Positions 29,433 through 39,623 of a DNA stretch of 48,477 nucleotides are shown here, piece after piece. Origin of the DNA: Fidelibacterota bacterium (GTDB lineage Bacteria; Fidelibacterota; Marinisomatia; Marinisomatales; UBA1611); contig JAOHKG010000007.1 in NCBI GenBank assembly GCA_028101095.1, positions 1-48,477 of the forward strand. Reading direction: 5' to 3'. Within the stretch, counting starts at the first letter, position 1. Each line of letters opens with the position of its first letter. Under the pieces are notes generated by a model, which searched no databases, was not told where the DNA came from, and worked only from the letters and a program-made list of their open reading frames with translations. The position numbers were made by a program, and so were the translations under genes.

Positions 29433-30745
29433 TTTATATTATTCCTGCCAACATTATCAAAAATAAATCCATACTCGTTTAATTTATTGATACTAAAAAT
29501 ATTTCGGGTATCAAGAATACACGGATTTTTAAGTACTTTTTTTAATACTTTTAAATCAATTCCTCTAAACTCATTCCATTCAGTCATGATTACAACAACA
29601 TCAGCATTTTTACAGCAATCTTTCCAACTGTCAAAATAATTTATTTTGGGAAATTGTACTTTCATAGCATCATTTGCAACAGGGTCAAATGCGTTAACAA
29701 ATCCATTATTTTCTATTATCATTTTTATCATATAAATCGCGGGTGATTCCCTGACATCATCTGTATTTGGCTTAAAAGAAAGGCCTAAAATTGAAATAGT
29801 TTTATTATTCAAATTAAATTTTAATAATTTATTTAATTTATCGAACATTCTAACTTTTTGCACTTCATTTATATCAATCGCGGCATCAATTGTTTTCATA
29901 CTTATACCATGTTTTTCCGAAAGAATAGAAAATGCTTTTGTATCCTTTGGGAAGCATGAGCCACCAAATCCAGGACCGGGGTGAAGAAATTTTGAACTTA
30001 TTCTACCATCTTGTCCCATACCTATTGCTACTTGATGGACATCAGCACCAACTTTTTCACAGAGATTTGCAACTTCGTTTATATAACTTATTTTTAATGC
30101 AAGAAATGCGTTGGCAGAGTACTTTATCATTTCTGCTGTTTCAATATTTGTCAATATGATCGGTTTTTTATTTCTATAAAGAGGCTTATATATATCTTCC
30201 ATAACAGAATAAGCATCCGTGGTTCTTGCTCCAATTACAATCCTATCAGGCCATAAAAAATCTCTAACTGCAGAACCCTCTCTCAAAAACTCAGGGTTAG
30301 AAACATAATCAAACTGTATATCATTTTTTTTGTTTTGATTTATATAATTAACTATCATAGCACCCGTTCCAACTGGGACCGTACTTTTTGTACAAACTAC
30401 AACATAATTAGTGATATTTTTTGCAATAGTTTTTGCAACAGAACGAACAGAGCTTAAATCCGCTTCACCATTCTCTTTTTCTGGAGTGCCCACGGCGATA
30501 AAGACAACTTCACAATTTTGTATTGAATGTTCAATATTAGTTGAGAATTTCAACCTACCTGAGTTAGTGTTCTTTAGTATCAGTTCATCTAATCCTGGCT
30601 CATAAATAGGAATAATCCCATTTTTCAAATCATTAATTTTAGTTTTAGAAATATCAACACATGTTACCTCATTTCCAAAATCAGACAAACCTGCACCGGT
30701 AACTAGTCCAACATAACCTGTTCCAACAATAGTAATTTTTTTCAA
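29429..30745 (-). CDS. ugd: UDP-glucose 6-dehydrogenase
   Basis: ITIVGTGYVGLVTGAGLSDFGNEVTCVDIS, FVSNPEFLREGSAVRDFLWPDRIVIG, HPGPGFGGSCFPKDTKAF. Confidence 0.94.
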   Translation of the reverse strand: MKKITIVGTGYVGLVTGAGLSDFGNEVTCVDISKTKINDLKNGIIPIYEPGLDELILKNTNSGRLKFSTNIEHSIQNCEVVFIAVGTPEKENGEADLSSVRSVAKTIAKNITNYVVVCTKSTVPVGTGAMIVNYINQNKKNDIQFDYVSNPEFLREGSAVRDFLWPDRIVIGARTTDAYSVMEDIYKPLYRNKKPIILTNIETAEMIKYSANAFLALKISYINEVANLCEKVGADVHQVAIGMGQDGRISSKFLHPGPGFGGSCFPKDTKAFSILSEKHGISMKTIDAAIDINEVQKVRMFDKLNKLLKFNLNNKTISILGLSFKPNTDDVRESPAIYMIKMIIENNGFVNAFDPVANDAMKVQFPKINYFDSWKDCCKNADVVVIMTEWNEFRGIDLKVLKKVLKNPCILDTRNIFSINKLNEYGFIFDNVGRNNIK

Positions 30746-30755
30746 TTATTCTCCT

Positions 30756-32864
30756 TTATATTAAACCAATTTTCCGTCTATATAATAATTCTAATATGAA
30801 CAATACAAAAAAAATAATAAGTAGCCAACTTTTATTTATAAAATAGAATGCCATAGCATAAGAATCTTCTCTAAAACTATTATTTATTTTTTCAATTATT
30901 AAACTTCGATTTTCCCATAATTGAAAAGTACCATTAGTTTTGTTTGATAAAGTTTCTAGTGGTTTCTTATTTAAAAAAACCTTATTTAATTCAACTTGAC
31001 TTTCTTGAACTTTTATTATGCCATCGCTAATAATTGCTAGAGTATCATCAAAAAACAATTGGACTTCATATCTAAGGCTACCAGGCAATGATGCCCAGAA
31101 GCTTCCTGTGTACAGATTTCTCTCTTTATTATAATTAATTGGTTTAGAGTTAATTTTAACTCCATCATTATTAAAAATATTTATACTTCCATTTAAAATA
31201 TTTTGATTATCCTTAACAGGTTTACCAATAATTGTAACCTGTTCACCTTGCTGATAAGAATTCCTATTTGCTCTAAAATAAAAATCTTTTCCATTAACTC
31301 TCTTCATTAACCAAGAAAAAACTGGATTGAAAAGGTTTTCATTTATATCATTATCTATCAAATTTTCCGAGCTTGATTTTAGACTGTATAAATCTGGAGA
31401 TGTAAAAAGCATGCTTCTTAGAGGTGTTTTTTCTTTTAAAATAAGAAGTGGAATCTTAACGTCTGAGATTAAAAAGTTTGCCAATACGTCCACACCTAAA
31501 GTATCTACTTCCATATCAACAAATAATGGAGGTTTTTTATTTACTTTATCAACCTTATCATAGTTGTTTTTGAAAGGGAAATATTTTCCCCAGTTTTCAT
31601 TGATATACCAATCAAATTTCCCATTTAAGCCGATCAAAGATTCTTTTAAACCTATATCCATTAATTTCAAATACGACGACAGCGTTTCTTTTTCAGTATC
31701 ATAGCCCGGGAAAAAAGCAATGCTTGATTTTTGGACTAGAATTTTTTTTGCAAAAATTCTTAAAAAATCATTCCACTCATTTTTATTATTTTTAATAGGA
31801 TGATTATCAAAAATAATTAAATCATATTTAGTATCCCAAAATTGTTGAATTGGCTTGGAGTAAGAATTGGAAAGGTACACGAAGTGATCCAGACTGTAAT
31901 TCTTATTTTCGGTTAATATATTTTTTATTACTTGTGTATTAAAATTTGGAGCTCCAGTAATTATGGCAACTTTATAATTATCTTTTAAAACCTGTATTGA
32001 AAAAAATTGTTTATTATTTTCAATATTTATTTCTTCCGGAACGGTATTTACTTGCACTTTATAAACAACTTCACCCATTTCAGTTGGTGTGATTAAAAAT
32101 CTAATTTTTTCTATAATACCAAGGCCTTTTAAGGTTACAGATTTTGACCCAAGAATTTTTTTCCCATTTGACAAAGTAACATTGACTTTTTCCTTTGTAA
32201 TTCCAGTCGAAGAGACTTCAACCTCAACCTTTGCCTTACTCCCCTTTATTACAGATGGGGAGGAAATAATTGACTTAATTGCTATATCAGTAAATGATTC
32301 TTCTGTTCCTACACCGATGATATGTATTGGATTTAAATTTTCAAAGTTATCACTTGAAATTTTCTTACCAAAGTTAGCTTGACCATCCGTGATTATTAAT
32401 GACCCAGCTATATTATGATTGTTATTAAACTTAATATGAGAAATAACAGAGCCTAAGTTAGTTGAGCCATCTTTTAATGTTTGTTTCTCAAAATCCCATC
32501 CATTTTTCAGTTTGGTACCAAAATTATATATTTTTGTTTCAACGCCTTTTTTCTTTAATTTTTCTAATATTTTATTCACACCTGATATATATGATGTTGC
32601 TGAAGGTTGTTGATGGTAACTCATGCTTAAAGAATTATCGAGGTATACATTCCATTTTAATTTTGTCGTCTCCTCTGTCAAATAATTTATTTTCGGATTT
32701 AGTAAAATAAGAGAGAAAATAAAGAATAATAAGAATCTTATAATAAAAATATTTTTAATATCACTATTTTTATAAAGGTTTTTTGATAGAAAAGAAATGA
32801 CTAAAAAAACTATTGAAGCTAGTATACATATTATTGATATGATATTTTCAAAATTATATAACAC
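30756..32864 (-). CDS. VWA-like / BatA-like membrane protein of unknown function
   Basis: N-terminal TMs, VYLDNSLSMS (MIDAS-like DxSxS), SLIITDGQANFG, C-terminal TM FINKSWLLIIFFVLFILELLYRRK. Confidence 0.7.
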   Translation of the reverse strand: MLYNFENIISIICILASIVFLVISFLSKNLYKNSDIKNIFIIRFLLFFIFSLILLNPKINYLTEETTKLKWNVYLDNSLSMSYHQQPSATSYISGVNKILEKLKKKGVETKIYNFGTKLKNGWDFEKQTLKDGSTNLGSVISHIKFNNNHNIAGSLIITDGQANFGKKISSDNFENLNPIHIIGVGTEESFTDIAIKSIISSPSVIKGSKAKVEVEVSSTGITKEKVNVTLSNGKKILGSKSVTLKGLGIIEKIRFLITPTEMGEVVYKVQVNTVPEEINIENNKQFFSIQVLKDNYKVAIITGAPNFNTQVIKNILTENKNYSLDHFVYLSNSYSKPIQQFWDTKYDLIIFDNHPIKNNKNEWNDFLRIFAKKILVQKSSIAFFPGYDTEKETLSSYLKLMDIGLKESLIGLNGKFDWYINENWGKYFPFKNNYDKVDKVNKKPPLFVDMEVDTLGVDVLANFLISDVKIPLLILKEKTPLRSMLFTSPDLYSLKSSSENLIDNDINENLFNPVFSWLMKRVNGKDFYFRANRNSYQQGEQVTIIGKPVKDNQNILNGSINIFNNDGVKINSKPINYNKERNLYTGSFWASLPGSLRYEVQLFFDDTLAIISDGIIKVQESQVELNKVFLNKKPLETLSNKTNGTFQLWENRSLIIEKINNSFREDSYAMAFYFINKSWLLIIFFVLFILELLYRRKIGLI

Positions 32865-32874
32865 GCTAGTCTTT

Positions 32875-33870
32875 TTATAATTTTAGGTTTGGAAGAGAAC
32901 TAAAAGAGAAATCTTGATATTTTTTTTTAGATGCAAATTGAATCTTTATTTGACCTAGAAAACTTATCATTGCAGCATTATCAGTGCAGAAAGATAAATC
33001 GGGAAAAACAAACTCTGTTTGAGGATTTATTTCTTTTAGTTTTTTCCTTAAAGATTGATTGGCTGCTACTCCACCCGCAATAACACATCTTTGAGATTTA
33101 GTTTTTAATATTGCTCTACGTATTTTTTCACTTAAAGTCTCGATAATAGCCATTTGATAGCTAGCTATGACATCAGGTAGTTTTATATCATCAGTTTCTT
33201 CAAAATCATCTAAATAATAGAGCAGTGAAGTTTTGAGGCCACTAAAACTAAATTCTAAACTTTCACGGCCTAAGAGTATCCGTGGAAAATCAACTTTGTC
33301 TGGCCTTCCAAACTTAGCTTTATTTTCAATTAATGGACCTCCTGGATATCCAAGTCCTAGAATACGAGCACCTTTATCAAACGCTTCACCTGCAGCATCA
33401 TCTCTTGTTTCACCTAAAAGTATATAATTATCCATCTCAATAATATTCCAAATTTGCGTATGCCCACCAGAAACAAGTAAACATAAAAATGGATATTGCA
33501 GATCGGGTTTAGCTAGAAAATTTGCGTAAATATGACCTTCTAAGTGATTTATTGGAATAATTGGAATTTTTAAGGCTATTGCGAGTCCTTTAGCAAAACT
33601 AATACCTGTTAATAATGTTCCTGATAGACCTGGACCTTGAGTTACTGCAATTGCATTGACTTCAGAAAGAGTGATTTTAGCTTCTTTTATCGACTGATCA
33701 ACAACTTGATTTAATAAAAAATCATGTTCCCGAGATGCAATTTCAGGTACAACTCCTCCATATTTTTTATGGATAATTTGTTGACTAACTATGCTTGATA
33801 AAATAGTACCATTTCTGCAAACTGATGCAGCAGTTTCATCACAAGAAGTTTCAATTCCAAGTACTATCAT
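32875..33870 (-). CDS. tsaD: tRNA N6-adenosine threonylcarbamoyltransferase
   Basis: MIVLGIETSCDETAASVC, VPEIASREHDFLLNQVVDQ, INHLEGHIYANFL, LLVSGGHTQIW, GGVAANQSLRKKL. Confidence 0.95.
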   Translation of the reverse strand: MIVLGIETSCDETAASVCRNGTILSSIVSQQIIHKKYGGVVPEIASREHDFLLNQVVDQSIKEAKITLSEVNAIAVTQGPGLSGTLLTGISFAKGLAIALKIPIIPINHLEGHIYANFLAKPDLQYPFLCLLVSGGHTQIWNIIEMDNYILLGETRDDAAGEAFDKGARILGLGYPGGPLIENKAKFGRPDKVDFPRILLGRESLEFSFSGLKTSLLYYLDDFEETDDIKLPDVIASYQMAIIETLSEKIRRAILKTKSQRCVIAGGVAANQSLRKKLKEINPQTEFVFPDLSFCTDNAAMISFLGQIKIQFASKKKYQDFSFSSLPNLKL

Positions 33871-34844
33871 TGTACCTCACGAGCAACTGCAACCTCTAAA
33901 TTACGAGGTGACAAATCACGCCATTCTATGAGATCTGATGGTATAGTAACAGAGGGTTCATAAAATTGCTTATCTATAATCCAATCTTGGAAGTTTATTC
34001 TTATCTTGATTTCTTTTGGCTTTAGCTTTGCAATTCTTTGAGCTCCACCAATAACTGTTAATGAGACCGTTTGCGGTGAAGGGAAAACTCTTATTTTAGT
34101 AGGAACGTCCAATATCTCTACTGGAATATCAACAATTATTCTTTCACTAATTTGTTGGATATTTAATTTGATTTTTACAGTTTCGTTTGAATAATTAATT
34201 AGATTCCCTAAGGATTTGATACGTGTATCTAACTCGATTATACTATTTAAGCCATTTAACGTATCTTTAACTGTTTCTAGATGATTTATAAGAGCTAACT
34301 CTTCTTCAGGTCCTGCAATTTTAATAAATTCAGGTTCTAATTTTATATTTCCAACTAAAGTATATCCCGGCATTGTTATTGTAGTAATATTAGATAACAC
34401 TGGAACTTTTTTTGATTTAAACTCATCGAGACTAATCTTTATTCTATTAGGATGAATAACTTCAACAAAAGAGATATTAGAATTAAGGGGAAAAACAACT
34501 TTTTGTGGAAATTTTTCAAAGTATTCATTTAAAATGAATTCATAATCTTTTGAGATACCCTCGAGGTCTAAAACTAACTTAAAATTTGTAAAGGGTTTTA
34601 GAATGTATGTTTTAAAAAGATCTCTTCCTTCACCTCTTATTTTAACTGAAGCATATGATGGAACTTCTTCCTTATGCGCTTTTTGAACACTTAAATTTCT
34701 AGCCTCAATTGGTAGATCGATGATCATTGTGTACTCGTTCTCGGATACAACAAATACCCACAATAAAATCGACAAACCAAAAGCGCCAGACGTAAGACCT
34801 ATTTTATGTAGGAAAGTAGAGTCAAGGTTGGATTTTAATTGCAA
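33867..34844 (-). CDS. YbbR-like domain protein
   Basis: N-terminal TM (LSILLWVFVVSENEYTMIIDLPIEARNL) and repeated beta-rich YbbR-like segments (PGYTLVGNIKLEPEFIKIAGPEEEL). Confidence 0.75.
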   Translation of the reverse strand: MQLKSNLDSTFLHKIGLTSGAFGLSILLWVFVVSENEYTMIIDLPIEARNLSVQKAHKEEVPSYASVKIRGEGRDLFKTYILKPFTNFKLVLDLEGISKDYEFILNEYFEKFPQKVVFPLNSNISFVEVIHPNRIKISLDEFKSKKVPVLSNITTITMPGYTLVGNIKLEPEFIKIAGPEEELALINHLETVKDTLNGLNSIIELDTRIKSLGNLINYSNETVKIKLNIQQISERIIVDIPVEILDVPTKIRVFPSPQTVSLTVIGGAQRIAKLKPKEIKIRINFQDWIIDKQFYEPSVTIPSDLIEWRDLSPRNLEVAVAREVQ

Positions 34845-34867
34845 TAAACTACTACCTAGATCAGATA

Positions 34868-36817
34868 CTATTCCTGCTTTTCAGAAGTATTTTCTGTCTC
34901 ATTATTTTTACCATTTTCTCCATCTTTTTCAGCTTGGCTAGCAATATCTAGTAACTCTTGAGGCAATTCTAACTTTTCACCTGAATTAGTTTTCTGGTTA
35001 TTTAAGTACTGTTTCACTTCATCTGTAGCACTATTGCGTCTTCCAGCCCCAGCTAACTCCTCTTTGTAGAGTATAACTTTTTTGTCTTCTGGAGACACTT
35101 TCATTACTAGTCCGGATAAATTAGCTCCGACCTCATATTGAGCCGCAAGAGTTTTTCTATCTTTTTTAGACATTTTCCCAAATGGGATTATTCCTTCAAC
35201 TTCATTTTCAAGCTGGATAATAATTCCTTTGTCAAGTACTCTGATAATTTCACCACTTACCTCATTTCCGGCATCATATGTTGAAATGATTGCAGGCCAT
35301 GGATCCTCTAGAACTTGTCTATATCCAAGTGAGATTCTTCGGTTTTCCCTTGAAACCTCTAAAATTTTCACTTCTAATTCCTGACCTTTTTCAACAACTT
35401 CTTTCGGGTGTTTTATAACTTTTGTCCAAGATAGATCAGACACATGAATTAAGCCATCAATTCCTTCTTCTAACTCAGCAAAAGCTCCAAATTGTGTTAA
35501 ATTTTGAACCTTACATTTATGTACAGTTTCAACCATATATTTTTCTTCAATTTCATCCCATGGATCCGGAGTCAACTGTTTTACACCCAAACTAATTTTT
35601 CTCTCATTTGAATCGATAAAAAGAACCTTTGCTTCCACCTCATCACCCATAGAGTATACTTCAGCAGGATTTTTAATATGTTTTGTCCAAGAAATTTCGG
35701 ATACATGAATCAGCCCTTCAACGCCAGGTTCTAGTTCAATAAAACAACCATAATTTGTTAAACTAACAACTTTACCTTTGACTACATTACTTATTGGATA
35801 TTTAACCTCAACTTCGTCCCAAGGGTGGGGAGCAAGTTGTTTTAATCCAAGAGAGACTCTTTTCCTTTCTTCATCATATTCAATTACTTTCACGGTTATT
35901 GAATCATTCATACCTATTACCTCTGAAGGATGATTCACTCTTCCCCACGAAAGATCAGTAATATGAAGAAGACCATCAATCCCACCTAGATCTACAAAAA
36001 CACCAAAATCTGTTATATTTTTAACGCGACCTTCAAGAACTGAACCAACTTCAAGCTCTTGAAAAAGCGCTTCTCTTTGCTCTTTGAGACTATCTTCAAG
36101 GATAATTTTATGTGAAACAACTATATTTTTTCTTGCTTCATTAAATTTCACAATTCGAAGTTCTATTTCTTTATCAAGGTACACATCAAAATCCTGTATT
36201 GGGCGCACATCTACTTGAGAACCAGGTAAAAAAGCCTGCACAACTCCAAGATCAACAATGAGTCCACCTTTTATTCTTCTAATGACAGTTCCCGTAATTA
36301 AACTCTCATTTTCAAATGCATCATTTAATTCTTTCCAACGACGCATAAAGTCTGCTTTTTCTTTGGAAAGAATAGTATTCCCACTAGCATCCTCTATAAA
36401 CTCAAGGTAAACTTCAACTTGGTCACCTATGGAAGGGAGATCATCTTTTTTAAACTCTGATCTATCTATAATACCTTCTGATTTAAAACCAATATCAATT
36501 AAGACATCTCTATCATTCATACCAACAACACGGCCTTGAATAAGTGAATGCTCGGATATATCGCCAAAGGTACCTTCATATAGCGCTTCTAGCTCACTAT
36601 CAATTAGCGAACCATCGCTATTAAGATCTTTAATAAGATCAATTTCTTTGACAACTTTTACTTTATGAAAAAGCTTAGGGTTTAAGTAATCCTGAATTTC
36701 AGCTACATTAACGGCTGGGGTAGAAGATGAATTTTCTTCACTGATTTTTTCGGTTACGATATTATCTGTTCCTTCCAAAACCTCTTCAACTACCTGTTCT
36801 TTATCTTGATTAAACAT
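34868..36817 (-). CDS. rpsA: 30S ribosomal protein S1
   Basis: Multiple S1 domains (GRVKNITDFGVFVDLGGIDGLLHITDLSWGRVNHPSEVI; GKVVSLTNYGCFIELEPGVEGLIHVSEISW etc.). Confidence 0.95.
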   Translation of the reverse strand: MFNQDKEQVVEEVLEGTDNIVTEKISEENSSSTPAVNVAEIQDYLNPKLFHKVKVVKEIDLIKDLNSDGSLIDSELEALYEGTFGDISEHSLIQGRVVGMNDRDVLIDIGFKSEGIIDRSEFKKDDLPSIGDQVEVYLEFIEDASGNTILSKEKADFMRRWKELNDAFENESLITGTVIRRIKGGLIVDLGVVQAFLPGSQVDVRPIQDFDVYLDKEIELRIVKFNEARKNIVVSHKIILEDSLKEQREALFQELEVGSVLEGRVKNITDFGVFVDLGGIDGLLHITDLSWGRVNHPSEVIGMNDSITVKVIEYDEERKRVSLGLKQLAPHPWDEVEVKYPISNVVKGKVVSLTNYGCFIELEPGVEGLIHVSEISWTKHIKNPAEVYSMGDEVEAKVLFIDSNERKISLGVKQLTPDPWDEIEEKYMVETVHKCKVQNLTQFGAFAELEEGIDGLIHVSDLSWTKVIKHPKEVVEKGQELEVKILEVSRENRRISLGYRQVLEDPWPAIISTYDAGNEVSGEIIRVLDKGIIIQLENEVEGIIPFGKMSKKDRKTLAAQYEVGANLSGLVMKVSPEDKKVILYKEELAGAGRRNSATDEVKQYLNNQKTNSGEKLELPQELLDIASQAEKDGENGKNNETENTSEKQE

Positions 36818-36835
36818 ACTTTTGATGTTTCCTTG

Positions 36836-37483
36836 TTATTTGTTATTAATAATTTTTACAATTTGTTCAATTTGTTCATCCACACTCATACTTGACGTGT
36901 CAATAATAGTTGCTTCTTTAGTTCTAATTAGAGGCGAAATTTTTCTGTTAGTATCTAAAAAATCTCGTCTCTTTATTTGAGTAATTAAATCATCAAGAGT
37001 GACTGATTTATCCTGATTCGTTAATTCTTTTAAACGACGAGCAGCACGTATTTCTGCTTTTGCATCCAAATAAAATTTAAACTCTGCATTTGGAAAGACA
37101 ACTGAACCAATGTCTCTCCCTTCAATCACACAGTCAATATTTCTTGCAATCTCTCTTTGCTTTTCAACCATTTTTTTCCTTACAATTGATATAGAACTAA
37201 CTTCGCTTACCTTGGATGTAACATCCTGTTTTCTAATATCCTGTTCTACGCACAAACCATTTAACGTAATTTGATTATCCCTGTTGAAATTAATCTCAAT
37301 TTCTTTAACCAAATCGATAAAATCTTGGCTATCATAACTAATATCTAGGTATTTCAGATACTCTAAGGTGATAGCTCGGTACATAGCGCCAGTATCTAAA
37401 TGTAAAATACCAAAAAATTTTGCAACACCTTTTGCAGTTGTACTCTTTCCAGAAGCCGAAGGCCCATCTATAGCGATAATCAT
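36836..37483 (-). CDS. cmk: Cytidylate kinase
   Basis: MIIAIDGPSASGKSTTAKGVAKFFGILHLDTGAMYRAITLEYLK, VIEGRDIGSVVFPNAEFKFYLDA. Confidence 0.95.
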   Translation of the reverse strand: MIIAIDGPSASGKSTTAKGVAKFFGILHLDTGAMYRAITLEYLKYLDISYDSQDFIDLVKEIEINFNRDNQITLNGLCVEQDIRKQDVTSKVSEVSSISIVRKKMVEKQREIARNIDCVIEGRDIGSVVFPNAEFKFYLDAKAEIRAARRLKELTNQDKSVTLDDLITQIKRRDFLDTNRKISPLIRTKEATIIDTSSMSVDEQIEQIVKIINNK

Positions 37484-37563
37484 TTAATTAAATTCTCAAT
37501 AAGCCGACAAAATTAATTAATTTAAGCTTTAAATGCTACTGAAGAAAAAATAGGTTTTTTATT

Positions 37564-38268
37564 TTATCCCGCATCCCATAATTTTTTTATCTCATTATCA
37601 GTTAATTTTCTATATTCTCCTTCCTTTAAACTTCCTAGCTTTAATCCAGCATAATTAGTTCTTCTTAAGTTAAATAATTTAACTTTAATACGGTACATTA
37701 GTCGCCTTATCTCTCTTTTTTTACCATGCCTCAACCTGAGTATTAACTTAGACCTTCCTTTATTAGTTTCCTGATCTAACACTTCAGCTCTACCATATTC
37801 TTTATCACCAATATAAACACCCCTTGTTATCTTTTTAACTTGAACATCATTTATGCGCCCCTCTATTTCAAGTTCATAGTCTTTAGGAATACTATTTTTA
37901 GGGTGTGTTAAATGTTGATGTAAATCACCATCGTTGGTAAGCAATAATAATCCTGTAGTATCTTGGTCTAATCTTCCAATTGGAACTACCCTTGAAGAAG
38001 TTGCTATGATATCCAAGACTGTCCTCCTACCATGTGTATCTTTGACCGTGGTTATAATTTTGGGTGGCTTATTAAGCATTAGAACAATTTTATTAATCTC
38101 AGGTTTAATTCTTTTTCCATCATATAGAATAATATCTGTTTCTTCAACTTGATAAGCAGGATCTAAGCAAAGTAGACCATTTACTTCTGTTGTGCCCATC
38201 TGTATGAGAGTATCGGATTCTCTTCTTGAGGCTATCCCCGATTTTGATAAGTATTTATTTAAACGCAT
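37564..38268 (-). CDS. rluB: rRNA pseudouridine synthase (RluB/RsuA family)
   Basis: MRLNKYLSKSGIASRRESDTLI, PIGRLDQDTTGLLLLTNDGDLHQHLTHP, RHGKKREIRRL. Confidence 0.9.
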   Translation of the reverse strand: MRLNKYLSKSGIASRRESDTLIQMGTTEVNGLLCLDPAYQVEETDIILYDGKRIKPEINKIVLMLNKPPKIITTVKDTHGRRTVLDIIATSSRVVPIGRLDQDTTGLLLLTNDGDLHQHLTHPKNSIPKDYELEIEGRINDVQVKKITRGVYIGDKEYGRAEVLDQETNKGRSKLILRLRHGKKREIRRLMYRIKVKLFNLRRTNYAGLKLGSLKEGEYRKLTDNEIKKLWDAG

Positions 38269-38288
38269 TTTATATAAATACTTTATTG

Positions 38289-38894
38289 TTATTTATTTTC
38301 ATTTGTAAGATTTTCTATTTTATTATTTTTATCAAAAACAGCAATCTGTTCTCCTAAACGAGGATCAGATTCTAACAACTCTGTTATTTCTTTTAATTTT
38401 GGTAAGTCATAAAGAGCTTTTAGCCCAAAATACTGTAAAAACGCATCAGTAGTTTTATACAGCAGAGGTCTTCCTGGACCGTTGCTCCTTCCCTTAATTG
38501 CTACTAATTTACGATTTAATAATGTTTTAATCACCCCGCTTGAATCGACACCTCTTATAGCTTCGACTTCATGTCGACCAATAGGTTGCTTATAAGCAAT
38601 AATTGCTAAAGAATCTAAAGCAGCAGGTGATAAGTTTACTTTACCCGTTTTACTTAACATGATTCTAATATAATGTTCATATTCCTTTTTTGCTACTAAT
38701 TGATAACCATTAGCAACGAACCTAATTTCAAAAGCATGCCCACCATCACTGTAAATTTCATTTAATTCATTAACTATTATTTCTAATTCAGGTGGTTCTG
38801 GGTAGAGAACCATGTCTATTTTTTTTTGAGTCAGAGGTTCAGGACTAGCAAAAAGTAATGCCTCAATTATTTCAATATAATCTTGTTTGACCAT
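38289..38894 (-). CDS. scpB: Segregation and condensation protein B
   Basis: IIEALLFASPEPLTQKKIDMVL...LSPAALDSLAIIAYKQPIGRHEVEAIRGVDSSGVIKTLLNRKLV. Confidence 0.93.
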   Translation of the reverse strand: MVKQDYIEIIEALLFASPEPLTQKKIDMVLYPEPPELEIIVNELNEIYSDGGHAFEIRFVANGYQLVAKKEYEHYIRIMLSKTGKVNLSPAALDSLAIIAYKQPIGRHEVEAIRGVDSSGVIKTLLNRKLVAIKGRSNGPGRPLLYKTTDAFLQYFGLKALYDLPKLKEITELLESDPRLGEQIAVFDKNNKIENLTNENK

Positions 38895-38897
38895 AGA

Positions 38898-39623
38898 TCA
38901 ATCTTCTTGTATTTGAATTAAATTTAATTCACCAAAAACCTTATCTTGAACTACATAGCATACGCCTACTCGGATTAGGTCAAGAACAGCAAGAAATGTA
39001 ACAATAAGCTCTAACTTAGATTGAATTTTTTTTGTTAAATTTTTAAAACTTAGCTTTGCTTTATCATTAAAGCTCTTCATGATAAGCTCTTTTTGATGTT
39101 CTAACTTAATTGGTTCTTTACTAAGCTCAAATTGAGAAATAATGGGACGTATTTCCATCACCTTTTTAAAATATCTTGCGATATCAAACAATGTTACATC
39201 CTCCAGAACTAAATTTAAAGTATCATCCAAATCTAAATTGATTGATTGTTCAAATTGCCTTGGAGTCATCAAGCTATTTTCTTCATTCATTTGTCTTAGA
39301 AAGGAAGCTGCATCTTTAAACCTAGAATAATCAATCAATTGGTTTATCAGCTCTTCTCTTGGATCTATAGCTATTCCATCATCATCTAATTCTGGACGTG
39401 GTATAAGCATTTTTGCCTTAACTCGCATTAGTGTAGAGGCCATAACTATAAAATCTCCAGCCACAATCATATTAAGTCTTTTCCATTCACTGATTACATT
39501 CATAAAATCTTCAGTTATTTTAGAGATGGGAATATCGTAGATGTCTAACTCATCTCTGCGAATGAAATATAATAACAAGTCTAACGGGCCTTCAAAATTT
39601 TCAATTTTTATTTGATATGACAC
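38898..39623 (-). CDS. scpA: Segregation and condensation protein A
   Basis: YQIKIENFEGPLDLLLYFIRRDELDIYDIPISKITEDFM...GDFIVMASTLMRVKAKMLIPRP. Confidence 0.93.
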   Translation of the reverse strand: MSYQIKIENFEGPLDLLLYFIRRDELDIYDIPISKITEDFMNVISEWKRLNMIVAGDFIVMASTLMRVKAKMLIPRPELDDDGIAIDPREELINQLIDYSRFKDAASFLRQMNEENSLMTPRQFEQSINLDLDDTLNLVLEDVTLFDIARYFKKVMEIRPIISQFELSKEPIKLEHQKELIMKSFNDKAKLSFKNLTKKIQSKLELIVTFLAVLDLIRVGVCYVVQDKVFGELNLIQIQED

